A DNA stretch of 5,852 nt from Desulfamplus sp. (GCA_015231395.1 JADGBP010000165.1:1-5852), one strand, 5' to 3'; shown: positions 1 to 5,739, counted from the first letter of the stretch. The notes: a model not told the origin generated them from the letters alone. Numbers and translations: made by a program.

Positions 1-227
1 ACAGATGTATCAAGCGAAGCATGAAGCATCTTTTCCGTTTGTGGAAACAGCAAAGATTTGGGAGAGAGGACAGTGTCTGCTCCCTCCATGACTGGAAACT
101 CTTTTTCAGACAGTTTTCCGAAAATATATTTATCTTTATCTTTTACAGGACCGAACAGAAGATATTTTTCCCTTGATTTATCAATTCCGCTGGTCCAGTC
201 TTTTTTGTCAATCTTTATGACTTTCAT
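1..227 (-). CDS. AsrA/HydB-like 4Fe-4S electron-transfer subunit, N-terminal part (runs off left edge)
   Basis: Seventy-five codons are visible, beginning MKVIKIDKKDW and continuing through YLLFGPVKDKDKYIFGKL and LSPKSLLFPQTEKML. The pattern of a short lead, a 'LFGPV' strand and a 'PKS-x-LFPQTE-x-ML' segment is what I recognise from the N-terminus of the anaerobic sulfite reductase A / sulfhydrogenase beta family (AsrA, HydB, FlxB-like), whose C-terminal half normally carries two [4Fe-4S] clusters; that half is outside the window. These proteins usually pass electrons between an NAD(P)H-binding flavoprotein (HydG/AsrB/FlxA type) and a hydrogenase, sulfite reductase or HdrA. The ATG at 227 is the only good start, with a weak AGGG about 10 bases upstream. 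It follows the 283-residue iron-sulfur gene after 102 bases on the same strand, so it probably belongs to the hdrA-mvhD operon. The family call is from a short stretch and is moderate. Confidence 0.72.
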   Translation of the reverse strand, partial: MKVIKIDKKDWTSGIDKSREKYLLFGPVKDKDKYIFGKLSEKEFPVMEGADTVLSPKSLLFPQTEKMLHASLDTS

Positions 228-259
228 AATTTTGGTGCCCTTATTTATTAATCAACCTG

Positions 260-281
260 GCTTGAAAGTTTCCTCTCAAGC
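260..281 (-). other. Intercistronic hairpin with GAAA tetraloop
   Basis: Read in mRNA sense, GCTTGAGAG and CTTTCAAGC form a 9-bp stem (one G-U pair) closed by a GAAA loop of the GNRA type. It lies in the 102-base gap between the two downstream iron-sulfur genes. A smaller stem, CTGAG/CTCAG with a 7-base loop, sits just upstream in the transcript at 284-300. No run of U follows, so an intrinsic terminator is unlikely. An mRNA stability or processing element is the simplest reading, which is inference. Confidence 0.5.
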
Positions 282-303
282 ATCTGAGTGTTCAGCTCAG
301 GGT

Positions 304-329
304 TAGTTGACAGCGGTGGGTAGTTGACA
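304..329 (-). repeat. Short direct repeat after the iron-sulfur gene
   Basis: The 9-mer TGTCAACTA (mRNA sense) occurs twice, at 321-329 and 304-312, 17 bases apart, directly after the stop codon of the 283-residue gene. It is short and may be a chance or slippage duplication. No function is assigned. Confidence 0.3.
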
Positions 330-1181
330 TTACTTGATGAAATCATCAGGATCATCAGGATTAAATGTGTCTAATGGGGGACGCTTTGTCATATCAAGCC
401 CAGCTTCCCAGCCAAAAAGATCCAGAGCGTCTTTATTCAGCTTTCTTGTAAACGCCCTTACATGGATATCCATGGGGCAGGCTGATTCACACGCTCCGCA
501 ATCTGTGCAGCGTCCAGCACAATGGAATGCCCTGAGGAAATGAAATGTCTGTATATCTGTTTCATTTTGTCCCTTTCCTACCCATTGAGGGCCGGACTCA
601 TCAACAAAACATTTCGGGCAGTAACAGAGTGGACAGGCGTTTCTACACGCATAACAGCGAATACAATTTTTCAGCAGATCCTGAAAATAGCTCCACTTCG
701 CGTTTGGCTCCATTGCTTCAATGGCTTTTACATCTGCAAAAGGTGCTTCAATTTTCTGCTCTTCAATCAATTCCGCAGCCAGCACATCATATATCACAGG
801 ATTTTTATGCGTGCATGTCAAACAATTGTCCCTGAGATGATCAGGTCTGTTTTTATCAGTCATGCCGCTACATGGAACTCCGATGATATAAAGTTGATCC
901 CTTGAGATTTTATTTTCAACAATGTGGTTGACAATGTTTCTCGAATCGCACCCCTTGGCAATAACACCAATTTTCTCTTTTCGCCCAGTGATATAATTGG
1001 CAAGATTCATGGTGCAACTGCTGTCCCATATAAATTTGTCAGCCTGCTCGGGAGTCCTTGCCATGTAGGGTTTGCTGGTCATGGGAAGAGTTCCTTCGGC
1101 AAAACCCATCACCATGTCAACCGTGCCCTCTTTCAGGATACTTGAGGCAAGTTCCCGTATTTTTTGTGTTAAACTATCCAT
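330..1181 (-). CDS. Hdr-associated iron-sulfur protein with Cys-rich C-terminus (two predicted 4Fe-4S clusters)
   Basis: A 283-residue soluble protein with 17 cysteines in three groups and no signal peptide or membrane segment. Residues about 50-125 hold five cysteines (56, 78, 104, 120, 123) in the segments SSCTMN, AKGCDS, GVPCSG and NCLTC. Residues 173-191 form a dense motif C-x2-C-x2-C-x3-C-P-x-C-x-C-x2-C, and residues 221-235 a ferredoxin-like C-x3-C-x2-C-x2-C-x3-C-P. The last two probably bind [4Fe-4S] clusters. The N-terminal part resembles proteins loosely annotated as FrhB/FdhB-like or '4Fe-4S dicluster' partners of HdrA, but I cannot name an exact family. The ATG at 1181 has AAGGGG 10 bases upstream, overlapping the mvhD stop codon, and the gap to mvhD is only 14 bases, so the two are surely cotranscribed and probably translationally coupled. 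Inferred role: cytoplasmic electron carrier between MvhD/HdrA and the downstream AsrA/HydB-like subunit. Confidence 0.85.
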   Translation of the reverse strand: MDSLTQKIRELASSILKEGTVDMVMGFAEGTLPMTSKPYMARTPEQADKFIWDSSCTMNLANYITGRKEKIGVIAKGCDSRNIVNHIVENKISRDQLYIIGVPCSGMTDKNRPDHLRDNCLTCTHKNPVIYDVLAAELIEEQKIEAPFADVKAIEAMEPNAKWSYFQDLLKNCIRCYACRNACPLCYCPKCFVDESGPQWVGKGQNETDIQTFHFLRAFHCAGRCTDCGACESACPMDIHVRAFTRKLNKDALDLFGWEAGLDMTKRPPLDTFNPDDPDDFIK

Positions 1182-1195
1182 GTAACTATAACCCC

Positions 1196-1636
1196 TTAAT
1201 CTATTTTTTTTACAAATTTATCAATGGGACCAAGAGCTTCGACGCTGTTTGCAACCTCTGTCGCCACATTTACAAATTTTCCTGCTTCAGCAGAGGATAT
1301 CCAGGAAAATTGAAGTCGCTCTTTTTCCATACCCATGTGCTCAAAAAGATTGGCCATGAGTGCAAATTTCCTGCGTGCATAGTAATTACCTTCCAGGTAA
1401 TGGCATTCACCAGGATGTCAGCCGGAAACCCATACACCATCAGCACCTTCCCTGAATGCGGAAAGTATGAATTTCGGAGTTACCCTGCCAGTACATGGTA
1501 TTCTGATAACACGTATGTTTTCAGGATACTGCATCCTGCTTACACCAGCAAGATCCGCAGCACCGTAGCTGCACCAGTTGCACAGGAAACTTACTATTTT
1601 TGTTTTTTTCTTTTCAGCCATTGTTCCTTCAGCCAT
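1196..1636 (-). CDS. mvhD: Selenocysteine-containing MvhD/VhuD-type [2Fe-2S] subunit (internal UGA at 1418-1420 read as Sec)
   Basis: The gene encodes 146 residues if UGA codon 73 is read as selenocysteine; a naive call stops there and loses the C-terminal half. Residues 13-72 contain the family segments [16 protein letters not shown] (Cys 19 and 22), IRIPCTGRV (Cys 48) and [10 protein letters not shown]. Then comes U73 in [17 protein letters not shown] (Cys 78), followed by [17 protein letters not shown], a typical MvhD ending and a TAA stop. The length matches the family (about 140 residues). MvhD binds a [2Fe-2S] cluster and carries electrons from a hydrogenase, formate dehydrogenase or NADH module to HdrA. 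Sec at this position is known in methanogen VhuD. A stem-loop suited to SECIS follows the UGA. The ATG at 1636 is preferred because AAGGAG lies 10 bases upstream; an in-frame ATG at 1621 would give 141 residues. The gene lies 116 bases after hdrA and 14 bases before the next gene. Confidence 0.92.
1385..1401 (-). promoter_or_regulatory. Candidate bacterial SECIS element of mvhD
   Basis: In mRNA sense, ATTACCT and AGGTAAT pair perfectly over 7 bp around a GGA loop (or 6 bp around UGGAA). Counting the U of the UGA as base 1, the stem spans bases 20-36. Bacterial SECIS elements lie in the coding region just after the UGA, with a small upper stem and a G near the start of the loop, so distance and shape fit SelB recruitment. 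Function is inferred from geometry and from the selenocysteine call. Confidence 0.75.
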
Positions 1637-1646
1637 ATTTAAAATT

Positions 1647-1652
1647 CTCCTT
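1647..1652 (-). promoter_or_regulatory. Ribosome binding site that sets the mvhD start
   Basis: AAGGAG (mRNA sense) lies 10 bases before the ATG at 1636. The alternative ATG at 1621 has only a GAAGGA 3 bases upstream, too close, and the upstream TTG at 1666 precedes this site. This favours the 146-residue form. Confidence 0.7.
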
Positions 1653-1656
1653 AAAA

Positions 1657-1692
1657 GCAGGGGCAAATATCAAATGATTTTTTCACCCCTGC
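1657..1692 (-). other. Hairpin just before the mvhD ribosome binding site
   Basis: In mRNA sense GCAGGGG (1686-1692) can pair with CCCCTGC (1657-1663) over 7 bp. The intervening bases can add an inner AT-rich stem (AAATC/GAT...TTT with a bulge). Four U residues and then the AAGGAG site follow. The shape recalls a weak attenuator or a translational control hairpin for mvhD. A second GCAGGGG copy at 1709-1715 could compete for the same partner arm. Regulatory function is inference. Confidence 0.45.
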
Positions 1693-1720
1693 AAAATTGA
1701 TTTTTTTACCCCTGCAAAAT
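1675..1720 (-). repeat. Two tandem 23-base repeats in the hdrA-mvhD spacer
   Basis: Copies at 1675-1697 and 1698-1720 are adjacent and differ at a single base (C at 1684 against T at 1707). Each contains the block GCAGGGGT followed by an A-rich run in mRNA sense. The repeat fills the middle of the 116-base gap and supplies two alternative 5' arms for the hairpin that precedes mvhD. Confidence 0.85.
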
Positions 1721-1752
1721 CATAATCTTAAAACTCTATGCAAAGACAAAAA

Positions 1753-4700
1753 TCAAGCCGCATCAACAAGAGCGGATATTTGGGAAAATATCTGATTTGT
1801 GTCAAAGCCTTTAAGATGCAGGGCACCTGACCTGCAAGAAGCAACACAAAGTCCACAACCCTTGCAAAGTACAGGATTTATTTCAGCTTTGCCAGCAGAA
1901 CGACCATCTTTAACAAATGATGGTGCTGAATATGGACAAACAGATACGCATACACCGCAGGAACTGCAATTATTTGGATTGGCCATAGCAACATTACCGC
2001 TTGTTTTTACAGTCTCTCTTGCAAGAAGAGTTACAGCACGGGAGGAGGCTGCCATTCCATGTGCTATTGATTCGTCAATCGGTTTTGGATAATGAGCGAG
2101 TCCGCAGAGGAACACACCGTCAGTTGCAAACTCAGAAGGTCCAAGTTTTGCGTGTCTTTCAACAAAAAATCCATCTTCATTCAATGGAACCTTAAAAAAG
2201 TTTGCGATTTTTTCATCTCTGTTTGGCACAATTGCAGAGGCAAGCGTCAAGATATCCGCATCAATTTCAAGTGGCATCTGAAGAACATGGTCTGTTACAG
2301 TTACAAGAACTTTTCCATCTTCAAGAACAACCTGAGGTTTGTTATCAAGGCTGTAACGAATAAAGATAACTCCAACTTCTCTTGCCTTTTGATAGTTGTA
2401 TTCTCTCTCTCCGTAAGCTCTTATGTCCCTGTAAAGAATATAGACATCCATTTCAGGATTTATCTTCTTTAATTCAATTGCATTGTCAATTGAGTGAGTA
2501 CAGCAAACCCTTGAACAATATGGGCGTTCAGAGTCTCTTGAGCCAACACACTGAATAAATACAGCAGATTTCATTGTCTTAAGGCTCTGGTCATTTGCCA
2601 TGAATTTCTTGTCAAGATCAAGAGTTGTTATGATTCGCTCATCTTGTCCATAGTGATATTCAGATGGTTTTAACCCTGAAGCACCAGTTGCGATAACTGC
2701 AACTCCATGCTCGATTTCTGAAACTTGCCCGTTACATGAAAGTTTTGATTTAAAGTTGCCGACAAAACCTTGAACATCTTCCAAAGTTGTATTCAGGTGA
2801 AGATGTATTTTATCACTATTCTTTATATTCTCTTTTATAACCAGAAGCTGTTTCTGGATATCTTCTCCCTTGAAGGTGTGGAAAAGGTCGTTGGCCGCGC
2901 CGCCAATTTTTGAGTCTTTTTCAATAACATGAACTTCATAACCCTGATCAGCAAGATTTTTTGCAGCGGTCAAACCTGAAAGTCCGCCACCAATAACCAT
3001 TGCAGCCTGATTAACTTTAAGTTCAACCTCTTTTAAAGGCTCCATCAGGGCAACCTTGGAAACTGCCATACGAACAAGGTCTTTTGCCTTTTCAGTTGCA
3101 AGTTCCGGGTTATTTTTATGAACCCATGAGTCCTGATTTCTTATATTGGTCATTTCAAACAGATATTTGTTAAGACCTGCCTTAATGAGAGTCTCCTGAA
3201 AAAGAGGCTCATGAGTCTTGGGGGTACACGCTGCAACAACTATGCGGTTTAAGTTATGCTCTTTAATAAGTTTTGCTATTGTGTCCTGTGAATCTTGGGC
3301 ACAAGAGTAAAGGTTGTCTGTATAATATTCTACAAATGGAAGAGTTGCCGCATAATCTCTTACTGCTGGCACATCCACAACTCCAGCGATGTTGGTTCCG
3401 CATTTACATACAAAAACACCAATTCTTGGAGCTTCTCCTATGACATTTGTCTCAAGGATACTTTCCGCTTTTTTGGTCATGGTGTCTCTTGCAGAACTTA
3501 AAAGAGAGCCGGCTCCAGCAGCAGCAGCACTTGAGTCAACAACGGCCTGAGGAATATCCTTTGGACTCTGAAACGCACCTGCGACAAAAATACCTTTGCG
3601 GCTTGTCTCAACAGGAGAGAAGCTTGATGTCTTGGCAAAATTACCTTCAGTAAGTTCAATGCCAAGTTTTTTGGCAAGATCTATCGTCTCAGGAGCTATC
3701 TGAAGCCCAACAGAGAGGACAACCATGTCAAATATCTCTTCAACGATCTCACCATTCTCAGTTACATATCTAAGGCTTACATCATCAGAATCAAGAATGG
3801 GATTAATGGTATGCACACGGCTTCTTACAAATCTGACACCGCTCTCTTTGGCACGGTTATAGTATCTTTCAAACTCTTTGCCGTGAGTTCTCATATCCAT
3901 ATAGAATATCGCACAGTCAAGATCATCGCCCGCATGCTCTTTGGCAATTACAGCCTCTTTTATGGCATACATGCAGCAAACTGAAGAGCAATATTTGTTG
4001 TCACACTTGTTCATGTCTCTTGAGCCAACGCATTGGAACCAAGCTATTTTTTTGGGATCTTTTTTGCGTTCAGCAAGAAGTTTATCCTTCTTTTTTGTGG
4101 GATTCACTGGAACATGTGGAAGTGTCAGGATATGTCCCTGTGTGGGACCTGAAGCAGAAAGAATCCTTTCAAACTCCATGGATGTTACCACATTGGGCAG
4201 GTGGGAGTACTGATAGTTGTCAAAAATCTTTGGGTCATATGGCTTGAAACCTGGAGAAAAGATAACTGCCCCTGCATTCAGGGTAACCTGTTCCTCTTTC
4301 TGATTGTAGGCAATAGCCTTGGCAGGACAGACCTCTTCGCAGGTGCCGCATTTGTCCTTGGTAAGTTTCAGACAGCTTTCAGGATCAATAACATACTTTA
4401 GAGGTACTGCCTGTGGGTATTCAACATAGATGGCTTTGCGGCTTACAAGCCCCATATTGTAGTGATCTACAATTTTGCTTGGACACTTTTCCGTACATGC
4501 ACCGCATCCCACACAGAGGTTTTCATCCACATATCTTGGCTTTTTAAGGATATCAACCTGAAAATTACCCTCTTCGCCTCTGATGTCAATAATATTTGAT
4601 AATGTTAAAAGTTCAATGTTTAAGTGCCGGCCGACCTCGACCAGTGTTGGTGAGATAATTCACATGGCACAATCATTGGTAGGAAATGTCTTGTCAAGCT

Positions 4701-4839
4701 GGGACATTGCCCCGCCAACAGATGAACTTTTTTCCACGAGGTAAACATAATAGCCTGAGTTGGCGAGATCCAGGGCAGAGAGCATTCCTGATATCCCCCC
4801 TCCCACCACTACTACTGAACCGGTTGCTTTGCTGGTCAT
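1753..4839 (-). CDS. hdrA: Selenocysteine-containing long HdrA (two FAD modules; UGA at 4660-4662 read as Sec)
   Basis: HdrA is the flavoprotein core of flavin-based electron bifurcation in heterodisulfide reductase-like complexes. Read through UGA codon 60, the gene gives 1028 residues against about 650 for canonical HdrA. Module 1: VVVVGGGISGM FAD fold (9-19), Sec60 in TNDCAM-U-IISP, a ferredoxin insert (Cys 109/112/115/119 and 156/164/167/171), then FQCVGSRD and YCSSVCC (270-289). Module 2: VFVCKCGTNIAG (478-480), VVAACTPKTHEP, a second FAD fold VIGGGLSGL (615-623), and IQCVGSRD with YCSRVCC (764-780). The C-terminus has two ferredoxin motifs (Cys 958-968 and 992-1002). Module 2 has no counterpart of the Cys/Sec motif; its FAD fold is followed by GGAANDLFHTF. 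The ATG at 4839 has AGGAG 6 bases upstream. A caller blind to Sec would start at a GTG (4530), actually Val104, and lose the first FAD fold. The final stop is also UGA, without a comparable hairpin. It is first in the operon, with mvhD downstream. Confidence 0.93.
4627..4644 (-). promoter_or_regulatory. Candidate bacterial SECIS element of hdrA
   Basis: In mRNA sense CTGGTCG and CGGCCGG pair over 7 bp (two G-U pairs) around an AGGU loop, spanning bases 19-36 counted from the U of the UGA. The loop matches the AGGU start of the well-known E. coli formate dehydrogenase SECIS loop. The spacing is almost the same as in mvhD. It supports SelB-dependent decoding of codon 60 as Sec. Confidence 0.78.
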
Positions 4840-4904
4840 CTTAAACTCCTGATTTTTTCATTGCTTTTGTTGATCTTGTTAACGTTTTTTATCTAGTTAA
4901 TATT

Positions 4905-4946
4905 TATCTAAGTCTTGTTCTTAAATGTCTATCTAAGTCTTGTTCT
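4905..4946 (-). repeat. Perfect 17-base direct repeat in the hdrA leader
   Basis: AGAACAAGACTTAGATA (mRNA sense) occurs at 4930-4946 and 4905-4921, 25 bases start to start with 8 bases between. It lies downstream of the candidate promoter and 66 or more bases before the hdrA start, so it would be in the 5' untranslated leader. It may be a paired regulator-binding site or a local duplication; the sequence alone does not decide. Confidence 0.8.
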
Positions 4947-4959
4947 GGTTAATGTTTTA

Positions 4960-4988
4960 TTTATAAAATATAAGCGGTTTTGACGCAA
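4960..4988 (-). promoter_or_regulatory. Candidate sigma-70-type promoter for the hdrA operon
   Basis: TTGCGT (4983-4988) and TATAAA (4960-4965) are separated by exactly 17 bases and point toward hdrA. The -35 matches the consensus in only three of six positions, while the -10 is good and lies in very AT-rich DNA. Transcription from here would leave a leader of roughly 110 bases that contains the 17-base direct repeat. This is a motif-level prediction. Confidence 0.35.
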
Positions 4989-5013
4989 TTTTGGCAGGAT
5001 TGAAATTCTTTAT

Positions 5014-5052
5014 TCGTGGTTGCCGGAACTCGTCCACGACGATTTATTCCGG
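5014..5052 (-). other. Overlapping inverted repeats at the end of the DUF29 gene
   Basis: CCGGAA...TTCCGG (outer arms 5047-5052 and 5023-5028) encloses a second stem TCGTC/GACGA with a 3-base loop, and the outer arm includes the last two sense codons of the DUF29 gene. A competing stem, TCGTGG/CCACGA (5034-5039 and 5014-5019), shares bases with it. No U run follows on either strand, so a standard intrinsic terminator is not supported. It may be an mRNA 3'-end structure or a protein-binding palindrome. Confidence 0.5.
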
Positions 5053-5550
5053 TAAATATGTATCATCCAAGACCTGTTCCAAGGAAAAAGGAGATTCATC
5101 AGGAAAGGTAGATTTGGGCAGGTCTGTTTCCTTTACAGCAAATAAGACAGCCTTGAGATATGCTTTTTCAAACTGCTTATTTAATTGATATTTCAAACTT
5201 GGATTATCCTGTAGCAAGTCAATAACTTCTAAGCGTTGTGCTTCAATAGTTGCAAGCCAACTGTTACCGCGTCTTTGAGGCTGATAGACCCATTTTAAAA
5301 GATGTCCTATCAAGACAGTTAATCGATGCAATAACTCACGCTTTTCACTTACCCCCATGCTGTCTAATTCCTCAATTAAATTATTAATATCCAAATTATC
5401 AAGCATTCCAGATTTTAAAATATCTGCCTGTTGTTGTGTCCATGCGTAAAAATCATGTTCATGCAGAGAATCATGTTCCGAAAGATAATCATCCTCAGGA
5501 AACAAAATCTGTTTTGAAAGAGAATTCTTCTCGTGCAAAGAAGTTGGCAT
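5044..5550 (-). CDS. DUF29-family protein
   Basis: A 168-residue soluble protein. From about residue 33 it follows the DUF29 pattern as I recognise it: DFYAWTQQQADIL, then LDNLDINNLIEELDSMG, then a helix ending HLLKWVYQP, then RGNSWLATIEAQR, DNPSLKYQL, AYLKAVLFAVKETDLPKSTFP and the ending SLEQVLDDTYLPE. The length is usual for the family. DUF29 proteins are mostly helical, often present in many copies in cyanobacteria and some proteobacteria, and have no established biochemical role. The first 32 residues are an acidic, His-rich lead with a small internal duplication. I chose the ATG at 5550 because GGAG lies 6 bases upstream; an in-frame TTG at 5595 would add 15 residues without family resemblance. 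It is on the same strand as hdrA but separated by 204 bases holding a promoter-like site, so it is probably a separate unit with no shown link to electron bifurcation. Confidence 0.85.
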   Translation of the reverse strand: MPTSLHEKNSLSKQILFPEDDYLSEHDSLHEHDFYAWTQQQADILKSGMLDNLDINNLIEELDSMGVSEKRELLHRLTVLIGHLLKWVYQPQRRGNSWLATIEAQRLEVIDLLQDNPSLKYQLNKQFEKAYLKAVLFAVKETDLPKSTFPDESPFSLEQVLDDTYLPE

Positions 5551-5556
5551 GATTTG

Positions 5557-5560
5557 CTCC
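5557..5560 (-). promoter_or_regulatory. Ribosome binding site that sets the DUF29 start
   Basis: GGAG (mRNA sense, within CTGGAG) lies 6 bases before the ATG at 5550. This supports that ATG over the in-frame TTG at 5595. Confidence 0.6.
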
Positions 5561-5621
5561 AGTATTTTCCCGTTTTGAGTGTTATACCAAATCAAACAAT
5601 GATACTAATTAGGCTATAACA

Positions 5622-5650
5622 GTCATATATATATATGTTTTATAACGCAA
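5622..5650 (-). promoter_or_regulatory. Candidate proximal promoter for the DUF29 gene
   Basis: TTGCGT (5645-5650), a 17-base spacer and TATGAC (5622-5627) point toward the DUF29 gene. The -35 hexamer and spacing equal those of the candidate hdrA promoter. The spacer and -10 run into a 14-base palindrome made of CA, an alternating AT run and TG (5624-5637), which would melt easily. Weak motif evidence only. Confidence 0.28.
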
Positions 5651-5671
5651 CATGACACGAATTTTCCGCAC

Positions 5672-5701
5672 AAACTTAGATTCAAAACGCTGGCTTGTCA
5701 A
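5672..5701 (-). promoter_or_regulatory. Candidate distal promoter for the DUF29 gene
   Basis: A perfect -35 hexamer TTGACA (5696-5701) is followed at 17 bases by TAAGTT or at 15 bases by TCTAAG, both imperfect -10 boxes. It would give a leader of about 120 bases before the DUF29 start. The -35 is the best match to consensus in the window, but the -10 is poor. Confidence 0.3.
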
Positions 5702-5705
5702 TAAA

Positions 5706-5739
5706 ATTCTCATTACAAAAACGGGATAATAATGAGAAT
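5706..5739. repeat. 10-base perfect inverted repeat in the right intergenic region
   Basis: ATTCTCATTA (5706-5715) and TAATGAGAAT (5730-5739) are perfect inverted copies around a 14-base centre. It lies just upstream of the TTGACA box in the transcription sense of the DUF29 gene, where an operator could sit. It could also be a hairpin of an element that continues to the right. Confidence 0.6.

Noticed and set aside
522..905. Plus-strand open frame of 127 codons opposite the 283-residue iron-sulfur gene
   Set aside because: It is an antisense shadow of a Cys-rich gene with clear cluster motifs; no ribosome binding site or recognisable product.
1058..1642. Long plus-strand open frame of 194 codons opposite mvhD and the start of the iron-sulfur gene
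   Set aside because: Its product shows no family pattern, is rich in Cys, Phe and Tyr as antisense frames often are, and lies over two well-supported minus-strand genes.
1675..1720. CRISPR-like repeat array in the hdrA-mvhD spacer
   Set aside because: There are only two copies, directly adjacent without spacers, and no cas gene is nearby.
1753..1755. Reading the final UGA of hdrA also as selenocysteine
   Set aside because: The next in-frame codons (FLSLHRVLRL, then another UGA) match nothing in the family, and there is no strong stem at the expected distance.
4660..4662. hdrA as a pseudogene broken by a nonsense codon
   Set aside because: The frame is uninterrupted on both sides, the stop is UGA precisely at a known Cys/Sec position, and a SECIS-like stem follows; a random nonsense mutation would not do this in two neighbouring genes.
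5706..5739. Fur box in the inverted repeat near the right end
   Set aside because: The arms face the opposite way from the Fur 7-1-7 arrangement and the 14-base centre is too long; the likeness is limited to an AT-rich TAATGAGAAT string.
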